Source: JAJEAD01 sp964420925 (lineage in GTDB: Bacteria; Pseudomonadota; Gammaproteobacteria; HK1). Taken from it: DNA of 64,000 nucleotides. Positions 18,870 through 27,263 of this stretch are shown piece after piece. The DNA is taken from assembly GCA_964420925.1 (NCBI GenBank), contig CAYQVB010000145.1, positions 18,860 to 82,859 on the forward strand, given 5' to 3'. Position numbers and translations under genes: made by a program. Numbering within the stretch: position 1 is the stretch's first letter; every line of letters begins with the position of its first letter. Below the pieces are notes generated by a model. That model worked only from the letters and a program-made list of their open reading frames with translations, was not told where the DNA came from and did not search any database.

Positions 18870-19803
18870 ACCGAAGGGCGCGAAGCTCCACCCGCCGTCC
18901 GCGCGGCCGACGGAAGTTCACGGACATCGCGGCGCCCGGGGTCTGCGGCCCGAGAACACGATGCCGGCCTTCGAATGCGCCATCGCGTACGGCGTCGATG
19001 CCCTGGAGCTCGACGTGGTGCTGACCCGGGACGGCGTCCCCGTCGTGCATCACGATCACGCCCTCGATCCGGCACGCACGCGGGATGCACGTGGCAAGTG
19101 GCTGATACCACCGGGCCCCCGCATCGACGCCCTGGACCTCGAAGCCCTGGACGGATTCGACGTGGGCAGGGCGGCGCCGGGCAGCGAGGTCGCTCGGCGC
19201 TTTCCCGAGCAGGCGCCGTGCGACGGCGCGCGTATCCCGACCCTTGAGGAAGTGCTGTCCCTGGGGAGGCGCGCCGACGCCCGTGGGGTACGCTTCAGCA
19301 TTGAGATCAAGCCCTCGCCCCCTAACGCCACGGCAGGACCTGAAGTGTCCGCGCGGACGGTGGTTGCCGCACTGCGTGAGCAGGGCATGATCGAGCGTGC
19401 AGACATCCTGTCCTTCGACTGGCGCATACTCTTCGAAGCGCGCAAGCTGGTCCCCGAACTCGGCAGCGTTTGCCTCAGCGCCGAGCAGCCCTGGCTCGAC
19501 AATGTCGTGCGCCACGCACCGCGCCCCTCACCCTGGACCGCCGGACTCGAAATCGAGGCGTTCCGGGGATCACTTCCCCGAATGGTAAAGGCGACGGGAA
19601 GCGGCGTCTGGGGCCCGTACTATCGGGACTTGACGAGAGAGGCCCTGACGGAAGCGCACGCGCACGGCCTGAAAGTCGTCGTCTGGACCGTCAACGGGAT
19701 CGACGAGATGCGGAGTCTGGCCCGCCTCGGCGTCGACGGCGTCACCACCGACTACCCGGACCGCGCAGTGGAGGCGCTCGCGCCTCGGCGCTCATCCCGG
19801 TGA
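18844..19803 (+). CDS. Glycerophosphodiester phosphodiesterase (GDPD) family protein
   Basis: A 319-residue TIM-barrel hydrolase that splits glycerophosphodiesters into glycerol-3-phosphate and an alcohol such as choline. Catalytic motifs are VHGHRGARGLRPENTMPAF (about residues 25-43), ALELDVVLTRDGVPVVHHD (about 53-71), the metal glutamate in SIEIKPS and the C-terminal VVVWTVNG and GVDGVTTDYP. No signal peptide is evident, so it is probably cytoplasmic. The ATG lies 26 bases inside the BetA-like gene, which implies translational coupling and a shared function, namely choline release and oxidation. This link is inference. Confidence 0.85.
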   Translation: MRDITTPSEPKGAKLHPPSARPTEVHGHRGARGLRPENTMPAFECAIAYGVDALELDVVLTRDGVPVVHHDHALDPARTRDARGKWLIPPGPRIDALDLEALDGFDVGRAAPGSEVARRFPEQAPCDGARIPTLEEVLSLGRRADARGVRFSIEIKPSPPNATAGPEVSARTVVAALREQGMIERADILSFDWRILFEARKLVPELGSVCLSAEQPWLDNVVRHAPRPSPWTAGLEIEAFRGSLPRMVKATGSGVWGPYYRDLTREALTEAHAHGLKVVVWTVNGIDEMRSLARLGVDGVTTDYPDRAVEALAPRRSSR

Positions 19804-19851
19804 CCGGTCACTCCCTTCCGAAGAGGCGTCCCGTGCCCGTTTCTGCGGTCG

Positions 19852-20826
19852 TTACTCCCGTGAGCGTCGGAGCGACCGTTCACGCCCCCCCGAGGAGACA
19901 CGCAACGACGCCTTCTCTTTCATCGAGCCAAAGTGCGACCTCCTCGCCACTTCGGCCACATAGTCCATGAACAGACGGACTCGCTCCGTCTTCCGCAGGT
20001 CCGGATGGGTGAGTATCCACAGATCGATGGCCATCGATGGAATGTCCCTGCCCACTCGGACCAACTGCTCGTCATTCTCCCCGAGGTAGCAGGGCAGTAC
20101 TGCCAGGCCCAGCCCGGCCCTGGCGGCACAGAGCATTCCGTAAACCGTGTTCGCGCGGATCCGACACCGATCGACCAGCCCCTCGCTCGTGAGCCAACGA
20201 TCCAACGCCCGATACGCCATGCTTTCGTCAGGGCCTATCCAGTCCATCGAATCCGGCGCCTCGTCCCGTTTCGCCGCTCCGCCAAACTGCCTTGCCATGT
20301 ACACCGCTTGTGCAATCGTACCGACTCTCCGACCGACGAGAGTCTCATCGGGTCTTTCAGCCGGCCGCAACGCGATATCGGCCTCCCGTTTGGAGAGACT
20401 GAAGACGGCGTTTGAAACCACAAGCTCCATTTGAATCTCGGGGTATGCGATGCGGAAGTCCCGCAGGTTCGACGTGAGCCAACCGAACAACAGCGTGTCG
20501 GTAGTCGTAATCCTGAGCGTTCCCTTCGGACGCAGGTCCCGACCCGCAATGCGTCGCTCTACCGCCAGTATTTCGCCGCTCATCCTTCGCACCAGGGCGG
20601 AGACTTCCTCCGCCGCCGCAGTCGCGGTGTACCCATCACGAGCCCGATCGAAGAAACGCACGCCCATTTTCCGCTCGAGCCGGTTCAGCCTCCGAAACGC
20701 CGTCGGGTGGCTCACGTCAAGAGCACGCGCCGCCCCGGAGAGAGTTCCGGCGTTCGCAACGGCATGCACCAGGCACAGTTCGTCCCACGTGAGCCTGGTG
20801 TACGATTTTGCAAGTTCTTCTTTCAT
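19852..20826 (-). CDS. LysR-family transcriptional regulator
   Basis: A 324-residue regulator with an N-terminal winged helix-turn-helix (about residues 10-70; LVHAVANAGTLSGAARALDVSHPTAFRRLNRLE) and a C-terminal LysR substrate-binding domain. It is transcribed divergently from the quinone-reductase-like gene across a 58-base spacer containing inverted repeats, the standard LysR arrangement for controlling the neighbour. ATG at MKEELAKS is preferred; a TTG seven codons upstream would also be in frame. The effector is unknown, possibly a quinone or electrophile. The C-terminus carries a Ser/Arg-rich tail. Confidence 0.87.
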   Translation of the reverse strand: MKEELAKSYTRLTWDELCLVHAVANAGTLSGAARALDVSHPTAFRRLNRLERKMGVRFFDRARDGYTATAAAEEVSALVRRMSGEILAVERRIAGRDLRPKGTLRITTTDTLLFGWLTSNLRDFRIAYPEIQMELVVSNAVFSLSKREADIALRPAERPDETLVGRRVGTIAQAVYMARQFGGAAKRDEAPDSMDWIGPDESMAYRALDRWLTSEGLVDRCRIRANTVYGMLCAARAGLGLAVLPCYLGENDEQLVRVGRDIPSMAIDLWILTHPDLRKTERVRLFMDYVAEVARRSHFGSMKEKASLRVSSGGRERSLRRSRE

Positions 20827-20832
20827 GATTGC

Positions 20833-20877
20833 TTGACTCACTTGCAATTCTGTACATCATACACTGCTGCGGCAGTG
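20833..20877. promoter_or_regulatory. Divergent control region with inverted repeats (LysR operator candidate)
   Basis: Within the 58 bases separating the lysR and quinone-reductase starts are TGTACATCATACA at 20851-20863 (TGTA-N5-TACA) and a perfect CACTGC-N4-GCAGTG repeat at 20862-20877. A TTGACT hexamer at 20833-20838 could serve as a -35 for the plus-strand gene, with a weak -10 about 17 bases on. The dyads are the most likely LysR binding sites. Confidence 0.45.
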
Positions 20878-20884
20878 CGACCGA

Positions 20885-21643
20885 ATGGGGAGAGGCTTCC
20901 GCGTGCAGGCCCTGATCGTCCATTGCCATCCCGAACCGCATTCGTTCAACTCGGCACTGACCGAGGTGGCCCGGTTTGCCCTCCGGCAGCAAGGGTTTTC
21001 CGTCGAAGTTTCGGATCTGTACCGCGAAGGCTTCGATCCCCGAGAGGGTCCCCATCACTACGAGAACCGAAGGAAGGGCCACGAGTTCTCTCCCTTGAGG
21101 GAACAGCGGCACGCGTTTGAAACCAACACCTTGCCTCGCGACGTCCGAAGAGAGATCGCCCGGCTGGAGCGTGCCGATCTGGTGGTATTTCAGTTTCCGA
21201 TCTGGTGGCACGGTCAACCGGCCATGCTGAAGGGATGGTTCGATCGGGTCTTTGTGAATGGAGGTCTCTACACCAGTTCCATGCGCTACGACCGCGGTTA
21301 CTTTCTCGGCAGGAAGGCGCTGTGTTCCGTGACTACCGGAGCCCCCGAGGCCGCCTTCGGTGCGGGCGCGCGCGGTGGAGAAGTCGAGCAGATTCTGTGG
21401 TCGACTCACTATTCACTGCACTACATGGGCTTCGAGGTATTGCCTCCCTTCGTTGCCTTCGGCATTCAAGGCCACGGCTTTTCCTACACGCATGAAGACG
21501 AAGACCGGCGGCGGCTCGACTCGTATCGTGAGATCTGGAAGGAGCGGCTGGCAACCTTGGGTCAGGATTCGCCACTTGCGTTTCAGGGCTGGAAGGATTG
21601 GGACGACATGGGCCGTGCAACGTCGACTTCGAAGCGCTCGTAG
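20885..21643 (+). CDS. Flavodoxin-fold NAD(P)H:quinone oxidoreductase
   Basis: A 252-residue FMN/FAD oxidoreductase of the NQO1/MdaB/KefF family, which reduces quinones by two electrons and so avoids semiquinone formation. Characteristic segments are ALIVHCHPEPHSFNSAL at the N-terminus (cofactor phosphate loop), ADLVVFQFPIWWHGQPAMLKGWFDRVF around residues 97-123, and the SVTTGAPEAAFG loop. Divergent from a LysR gene that probably induces it under quinone or electrophile stress. A start at the second in-frame position, closer to VQALIVH, is possible. Confidence 0.85.
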   Translation: MGRGFRVQALIVHCHPEPHSFNSALTEVARFALRQQGFSVEVSDLYREGFDPREGPHHYENRRKGHEFSPLREQRHAFETNTLPRDVRREIARLERADLVVFQFPIWWHGQPAMLKGWFDRVFVNGGLYTSSMRYDRGYFLGRKALCSVTTGAPEAAFGAGARGGEVEQILWSTHYSLHYMGFEVLPPFVAFGIQGHGFSYTHEDEDRRRLDSYREIWKERLATLGQDSPLAFQGWKDWDDMGRATSTSKRS

Positions 21644-21783
21644 GCCGCGAGCACCCAGCGACGAGACAGGAAGAAGCACGGTCGCTTACGTGATTCCCGG
21701 GCATGCTCCCGCCCGACGGTTTCGACCACTGCAATGGTCAGATCGGTAGAATCGCACGTGCGCCGCGCGACGGAGTCGCCACG

Positions 21784-23097
21784 ATGCCCGACGACATCTT
21801 TGCCGAGGGCTTTTCTACCGATCCCTACTGGTGGGACGAGGCGCCCCGTCCGCAGCTCGATCTCCGGCCTCTCCCTCCGCGCTGCGACCTGGTGGTGGTG
21901 GGATCCGGATTCACCGGCCTCTCGGCCGCGTTGACCGCCTCCCGCGGCGGCCGTGAAACCATCGTCCTCGAGGCCGAAGTTCCGGGCTACGGAGCGAGCA
22001 CCCGCAATGCCGGATACGTCGGGCGCACGCTCTTCCACAAGTTCGGGCCGCTGATCGCCAAGGTCGGCCCGGAAAGGGCGGCGCGCATGCAGGACGAGGC
22101 GGTACGCGCCCACCACTATCTCGTCGAGCTCATCGCCAGGGAACAGATTGAATGCGGCTTCGTCTATTGCGGCCGCTTCATCGGTGCCAGCACCCATCGT
22201 CACTTCGACCTCCTGGCCCGGGATATCGAGATGGCGCGCGAGCACGGCATCGAGCTCGAAGCGGAGCTCGTGCCGAAGTCCGAACAGGGACGCGAGGTGT
22301 GCACGGACTTCTTTCAGGGCGGTCTGCTGCTCCATGGAACCGGCGCCCTGCACCCCGGCCTCTACCAGCTCGGCCTGATGGAACGGGTGCACAACGCCGG
22401 CGTGCAAGTCTTCGGCAACACGCTCGCGACCGATGTCGCCCGAGGCCCGGATGGCGTCTTCACGGTGACCACGACCAGCGGAGAGGTTCGGGCGCGCAAC
22501 GTCCTGATGGCCACCAACGCCTATCGGGGCACGGAAATGGGATGGCTGCGACGGCGAATCCTGCCGGTGAAGGGCTACCTCATCGCCACCGAAACACTCT
22601 CTCCCGAACTGCTACTGCGCCTGATGCCGGGTGGCCGGACCTGTCTGGACTCACGCAACAACATCTGGGCCGTGCGCCTGAGCCCCGACGGCACGCGCCT
22701 GCTCTGCTTCGGCCGTACCGGCGTGCGGGACGGTGGATTCGCCGGGAAGGCCCGCCGGCTACGGGACGGGCTGGTGAAGATCTTCCCGGATCTGGGGGCC
22801 GTGAAGCTCACCCATTGCTGGGAAGGCACGATGGCCTTCACCTTCGACAAGCTTCCCCATGCCGGGGTGCGGGATGGAATCCACTACGCGGGCGGCTACT
22901 GTGGAGTCGGACTGCCGATGAGCACCTGGCTGGGACACAGGACGGCCCAGCGCATCCTGGGGGAAGCCGACGCCGGTTCCCCGTTCGACGACCGTCCTTT
23001 CCCCACCCGCCCGCTCTATACCGGCAAGCCGTGGTTCCTGCCCGCGATGATGCGCTACTACAACCTGCGCGACTGGATCGAGCTCCGGCGCGGATGA
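21784..23097 (+). CDS. DAO-type FAD-dependent oxidoreductase (first of an overlapping pair)
   Basis: A 437-residue flavoprotein of the D-amino-acid-oxidase/glycine oxidase superfamily. The FAD-binding GSGFTGLSAAL sits at residues 40-50, with TRNAGYVGRT following about 28 residues later and the C-terminal GGYCGVGLPMSTWLG closing the FAD site. The N-terminal SFSTDPYWWDEA-like leader is shared with gamma-glutamylputrescine oxidase-type proteins. Substrates in this family are secondary or primary amines and N-methyl amino acids. Its stop overlaps the start of a second DAO-type gene (ATGA), suggesting a two-enzyme pathway; a GbdR-like regulator gene follows. It might act on dimethylglycine or another betaine derivative, but this is inference from position only. 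Confidence 0.8.
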   Translation: MPDDIFAEGFSTDPYWWDEAPRPQLDLRPLPPRCDLVVVGSGFTGLSAALTASRGGRETIVLEAEVPGYGASTRNAGYVGRTLFHKFGPLIAKVGPERAARMQDEAVRAHHYLVELIAREQIECGFVYCGRFIGASTHRHFDLLARDIEMAREHGIELEAELVPKSEQGREVCTDFFQGGLLLHGTGALHPGLYQLGLMERVHNAGVQVFGNTLATDVARGPDGVFTVTTTSGEVRARNVLMATNAYRGTEMGWLRRRILPVKGYLIATETLSPELLLRLMPGGRTCLDSRNNIWAVRLSPDGTRLLCFGRTGVRDGGFAGKARRLRDGLVKIFPDLGAVKLTHCWEGTMAFTFDKLPHAGVRDGIHYAGGYCGVGLPMSTWLGHRTAQRILGEADAGSPFDDRPFPTRPLYTGKPWFLPAMMRYYNLRDWIELRRG

Positions 23098-24380
23098 AAC
23101 CCCTCGACCACCTCGGGCGCTCGCTGTGGGCGGCGACCGCCAATGTGCCGCCGGCGACCACACGGCTGGAAGGCGAAAGCAGGGCCGACGTGGTGATCGT
23201 CGGGGCCGGCTACACCGGCCTCTCCTGCGCCATCCACCTCGCCGAGGGCGGTACCGACGTGATCGTGCTGGAGGCCAGGGGTATCGGCCATGGCGGGTCG
23301 GGGCGCAACATGGGACAGGTGAACCCCGGGGTATGGGCCGATCCCGAGGTCGTGGAACAGCACCTGGGCGAGGCGCAGGGACGCCGTTTCAACGAGGCCT
23401 TCGGCCGCACCTTCGAGCTCGTGGAGGGACTCGTGAGCCGATTCGACATCGATTGCGACCTCTCCCGAACCGGCAACGTCTACGTCGCCCATTCGCCCCG
23501 GGCAGTGCGTGCGGTGGAGGAACGCTACGCCCAGCTTTCCGGGTACGGGTTCGATGTCGAGTTCCTCGACCGGGAACGCACGCGCGCCATGCTCGGCACC
23601 CAGCGATACCACGCGGCCATGCTGGACAAGCGCGCCGGCAACCTCCATCCGCTCAACTACGTCCTCGGACTCGCGGAGGGGGCCATGTCCCTCGGCGCCA
23701 CGGTGCACACCGTGTCGCCCGTTCACCGCCTCGGCCGAAGCGCCGGCGCCTGGCGGGCGGAAACGGATCGGGGTGCGGTGATCGCGGAGCGGGCGGTGCT
23801 TGCGACCGACTCCTACTCCGGCGACCTGTGGCCGGATCTCGAGCGCACCATGGTGCCGATCGGCGTGTATGCCGCGGCAACGGAGCCGCTCGGCCACAAC
23901 GTGCGAAAGACGGTTCTGCCCCGGCGCACTTCGACATTCGAGACGGCCCCGGTGCCGACCTATTCCCAGATGGTCGCCTCGGGGCGCTTCATGATCGCGA
24001 CGCTCGGCTATCCCCCGCTCTTCAGGGACGGACCGTTCGACCGCTGGCCGCGGCTGCGCCTGCGACGCCTGTTCCCCCAGATTGCCGACGCCCGCTTCGA
24101 GTTCAAGTGGGGCGGCACCATCGGCATGAGCGACAACCACCTGCCCCGCCTGCATGAGCCGGAGCCGGGTCTGACCATCTGCTGCGGCTTCAGCGGCCGG
24201 GGAATCACCTCCGCGACCCTGGGTGGCAAGATTGTCGCTGAGCGCATTCTGGGTTCGATGAGCGACGATTCCTGCCCGTTGCCGATCGGACCGATTCGCC
24301 CGATCCCGTTTCGTACCATGCGAGCAGCAGGTTGCGAACTGGGACTCAAGGCCTACCGAGCGCTTTCCTGGCGGCCCTGA
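23094..24380 (+). CDS. DAO-type FAD-dependent oxidoreductase (second of an overlapping pair)
   Basis: A 428-residue paralogue-like partner of the preceding gene, in the same superfamily (PuuB/OrdL-like layout). GAGYTGLSCAIHLAEGG at residues 37-53 binds FAD, SGRNMGQVNPGVW follows, and the C-terminal CCGFSGRGITSATLGGKIVAE completes the cofactor site. Identity to the first copy is clearly low by eye, so this is not a recent tandem duplication. It begins with ATG overlapping the upstream stop and ends about 190 bases before the GlxA/AraC regulator gene. The likely reaction is oxidation of an amine or N-methyl amino acid; the exact substrate is unknown. Confidence 0.8.
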   Translation: MKPLDHLGRSLWAATANVPPATTRLEGESRADVVIVGAGYTGLSCAIHLAEGGTDVIVLEARGIGHGGSGRNMGQVNPGVWADPEVVEQHLGEAQGRRFNEAFGRTFELVEGLVSRFDIDCDLSRTGNVYVAHSPRAVRAVEERYAQLSGYGFDVEFLDRERTRAMLGTQRYHAAMLDKRAGNLHPLNYVLGLAEGAMSLGATVHTVSPVHRLGRSAGAWRAETDRGAVIAERAVLATDSYSGDLWPDLERTMVPIGVYAAATEPLGHNVRKTVLPRRTSTFETAPVPTYSQMVASGRFMIATLGYPPLFRDGPFDRWPRLRLRRLFPQIADARFEFKWGGTIGMSDNHLPRLHEPEPGLTICCGFSGRGITSATLGGKIVAERILGSMSDDSCPLPIGPIRPIPFRTMRAAGCELGLKAYRALSWRP

Positions 24381-24571
24381 CGAAACCCCAAGCCATTGAC
24401 GCGCAACGGCATGGGAGGGACGATTGCCTTGCAAGAAGCTTCTGCATCCGGCTGGGATGTGGCCGGGAATGCAGTCGCCTCGATCCGGGTCTGCAACTGC
24501 CCGAGCGACAACTGCATACACTCACGATATCGGAACCTGAGCTCCAAGGTGCGACGGCGAGTTTCCGGCGG

Positions 24572-25657
24572 ATGAACACCCCACCTGTCGAGAGTGACGG
24601 CAGCGACACGGTGCGCCACGTCGGGTTCCTGCTGGTTCCCGACTTCTCCTTTATCGCATTCGCCTCCGCGGTGGAGCCGCTGCGCATGGCCAACCGGATG
24701 AGCGGACGCGAGCTCTATCGCTGGACCCTCTTCTCGGTGGATGGCCGCCCGGTGAGCGCGAGCAACGCCATCGAGCTTCCCACGGAGTGCGCGATGCCGG
24801 CCGCCCGGAACTGCGACCTGGTGCTGGCGTGCGCGGGAGAAAGGGTGGGCGACTTTGCCGACCGTCTGCTCCTCTTCTGTCTGCGCCGTCTCGCCCGGGA
24901 GAAGATTCCGCTCGGCGCGCTGTGCACCGGCAGCTACCTGCTCGCCAAGGCGGGGCTCCTCGACGGATATCGTTCCACCATTCACTGGGAGAACATGGCA
25001 AGCCTGCGGGAGGAGTTTCCCGAGGTCATCGTGTCTCCGGAGCTCTTCGAGATCGATCGCGACCGCTACACCAGTTCCGGCGGAACTGCGCCGCTCGACA
25101 TGATGCTGAATCTGATCCACCGGCAACACGGCGGCCACCTCGCGATCGCGATATCCGAGGAGTTCATCTGCGAGCGCATCCGGGGCCGGAACGACCGCCA
25201 GCGGGTGCCGCTCCGCCTGCATCTCGGCACCTCTCAGCCGAAGCTGGTGGAAGCCGTGTCACTGATGGAGGCGAACCTCGAAGAGCCGATGAGCCTCGAC
25301 GAGATCGCGCGCCACGTGCGACTGAGCCGTCGGCAGCTCGAGCGGCTCTTCCAGAAGCACCTGCACTGCGTGCCCACCCGCTACTACCTGGAACTGCGCC
25401 TCAACCGTGCGCGCCAGTTGCTGCTGCAGACTCCGATGACGATCGTGGACGTGGCCTTTGCGTGCGGCTTCGTCTCCGCCCCGCACTTCAGCAAGTGCTA
25501 CCGGGACTACTTCGGTATTCCTCCACGCGACGAACGGCGCATGCGCGGCGGCGCCGAACCGGGCTCGGGTGCGGGAAGAAAAGTGCTCGCCCTGCGACCC
25601 GCCTTTAGCGCTTCGGCCCCGCCCCGGGCAGCCGCTTCCCGGCGCGACCCGGCCTGA
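24572..25657 (+). CDS. GlxA-family AraC-type regulator, GbdR-like
   Basis: A 361-residue regulator with an N-terminal DJ-1/PfpI-like (GATase1-like) ligand domain (about residues 15-190, nucleophile-elbow cysteine in ALCTGSYLLAKAGLLDG near residue 117) and a C-terminal AraC double helix-turn-helix (about 225-325, ending IVDVAFACGFVSAPHFSKCYRDYFG). This architecture and the FSFIAFASAVEPLRMANR start are those of GbdR/CdhR-type activators, which in Pseudomonas respond to glycine betaine and dimethylglycine or carnitine products and switch on choline, betaine and sarcosine catabolism. Located between BetA-like/DAO genes and the corrinoid/sarcosine oxidase locus, it is the best candidate to control them. 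The ligand assignment is inference. Confidence 0.8.
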   Translation: MNTPPVESDGSDTVRHVGFLLVPDFSFIAFASAVEPLRMANRMSGRELYRWTLFSVDGRPVSASNAIELPTECAMPAARNCDLVLACAGERVGDFADRLLLFCLRRLAREKIPLGALCTGSYLLAKAGLLDGYRSTIHWENMASLREEFPEVIVSPELFEIDRDRYTSSGGTAPLDMMLNLIHRQHGGHLAIAISEEFICERIRGRNDRQRVPLRLHLGTSQPKLVEAVSLMEANLEEPMSLDEIARHVRLSRRQLERLFQKHLHCVPTRYYLELRLNRARQLLLQTPMTIVDVAFACGFVSAPHFSKCYRDYFGIPPRDERRMRGGAEPGSGAGRKVLALRPAFSASAPPRAAASRRDPA

Positions 25658-25809
25658 GGCGACATGCGACGGGCCCGCCGCCCGTCACGCTTGCGCCCGA
25701 TCCGGGGCAGGTCCGCATATCTCGGCGCTCCCCTGCTGCGAACGCCGGCCCGTTCGCGTTGCGCGGGCATCCCGACGCCCTCGCTACGAAAATCGGGGAA
25801 ACATTGCGG

Positions 25810-27189
25810 CTAGAGAATCTTCCCCGGATTCATGATGCCGGCGGGATCGAGGGCCTTCTTCACCTGCCGCATCACCGACACCGCTTCGCCGTGCTCCCGG
25901 CGCAGGAACTCGATCTTCCCGTAGCCGATGCCGTGTTCCCCGGTGCAGGTCCCACCCATGTCGATGGCGCGGGCCACCATGCGTTCGTTCACCGACTCCG
26001 CCCGCCCCATCTCTTCGGCATCGTCGGGGTCGACGATGAACGAGAGATGGAAGTTGCCGTCGCCCACGTGACCGACGATGGGCGCGAGCAACCCGGACTC
26101 CTCGATATCCCTCTTCGTCTCGAGGATGCACTCCGCGAGCCGGGAGATCGGCACGCACACGTCGGTCGGCCAGCCCTTCGCTCCGGGGCGCATCGCGAGC
26201 GCCGCGTAGTAGGCGTCGTGGCGCGCCTGCCAGAGGTGTGAGCGATCCTCCTGGCGTACCGCCCACCGGAAATCGCCCCCGCCGAACTCGGACGCGATGT
26301 CGCCGACGCTTCGCGCCTGCTCCTCGACGCCCGACAAGCTGCCGTGGAACTCGAAGAACAAGGTCGGCTGCACCGGATAGTCGAGCCCGCTGTGGCGGTT
26401 GATCGCGCCCATCATCACTTCGTCCAGCAGCTCGATGCGAGCGACCGGAATCCCGGACTGGATGGTGAGGATGGTGGTGTCCACCGCCCCACCCAGGGTC
26501 TCGAAGGAGCACACCGCGGCGGACATCGCCTCCGGGATGCCGTAGAGACGAAGCTGCACCTCGGTGATGACGCCGAGCGTACCCTCCGCGCCGACGAAGA
26601 GTCGGGTCAGGTCGTAGCCGGCGGCGGACTTGCGCGCTCTCCCACCGGTGCGGATCACCCGACCGTCCGCAAGCACCACCGTGAGGCCCAGCACGTTCTC
26701 GCGCATCGTGCCGTAGCGCACGGCATTGGTGCCCGAAGCGCGGGTCGAGGTCATGCCGCCGAGGGAGGCGTCCGCGCCGGGGTCGATGGGGAAGAAGAGA
26801 CCGGAATCGCGCAGGTAGCTGTTCAACTGCTTGCGGGTCACCCCCGCCTGCACTCGGCAATCGAGGTCCTCGGCGTTCACTTCGAGCACTTCGCTCATTC
26901 CCGACAGATCGATGCATACCCCGCCCTCGAGCGCCTGCACGTGGCCTTCCAGCGAGGTGCCGGTCCCGTAGGCGATGACCGGAGTCCCGTGGCGCGCGCA
27001 GGTCTCCACGATCGCCGCCACCTCCTCCGTGCTCCGGGCGAAGGCCACCGCATCGGGCAGGGCGGGCGCGTGGTAGGACTCGTCGTGGCCATGCTGCTCG
27101 CGCACTGCCTGGGAAGTGGAAAGGCGTTCCCCCAGAAGCTGGCGCAGAGCATCGACGACGGCGCTCCGCGGCTGAAGCTGCGCGCTCAT
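25810..27189 (-). CDS. FAD-linked oxidase, D-lactate/glycolate dehydrogenase (GlcD/Dld-II) family
   Basis: A 459-residue flavoprotein of the VAO family oxidising a 2-hydroxy acid. The PCMH FAD-binding domain spans about residues 35-215 (IAYGTGTSLEGHV, DPGADASLGGMTSTRASGTNAVRYGTM, RKSAAGYDLTRLFVGAEGTLGVI) and the C-terminal substrate domain follows with the metal-site VGHVGDGNFHLSF and the conserved CTGEHGIGYGK. The length is normal for the cytochrome-c-type D-lactate dehydrogenase group. A GGAGGAGG ribosome site precedes the ATG. It lies immediately downstream of the corrinoid-activator gene on the same strand (about 75 bases) and may be the last gene of that operon, though a role in methyl metabolism is not obvious. 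Confidence 0.85.
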   Translation of the reverse strand: MSAQLQPRSAVVDALRQLLGERLSTSQAVREQHGHDESYHAPALPDAVAFARSTEEVAAIVETCARHGTPVIAYGTGTSLEGHVQALEGGVCIDLSGMSEVLEVNAEDLDCRVQAGVTRKQLNSYLRDSGLFFPIDPGADASLGGMTSTRASGTNAVRYGTMRENVLGLTVVLADGRVIRTGGRARKSAAGYDLTRLFVGAEGTLGVITEVQLRLYGIPEAMSAAVCSFETLGGAVDTTILTIQSGIPVARIELLDEVMMGAINRHSGLDYPVQPTLFFEFHGSLSGVEEQARSVGDIASEFGGGDFRWAVRQEDRSHLWQARHDAYYAALAMRPGAKGWPTDVCVPISRLAECILETKRDIEESGLLAPIVGHVGDGNFHLSFIVDPDDAEEMGRAESVNERMVARAIDMGGTCTGEHGIGYGKIEFLRREHGEAVSVMRQVKKALDPAGIMNPGKIL

Positions 27190-27263
27190 CCGCTTCCCTC
27201 CTCCTTGCGCTGATGCACGGCGGATTGTAGCACCGGCGCCGGCACCGCCCGGCGGCCGCTCGC

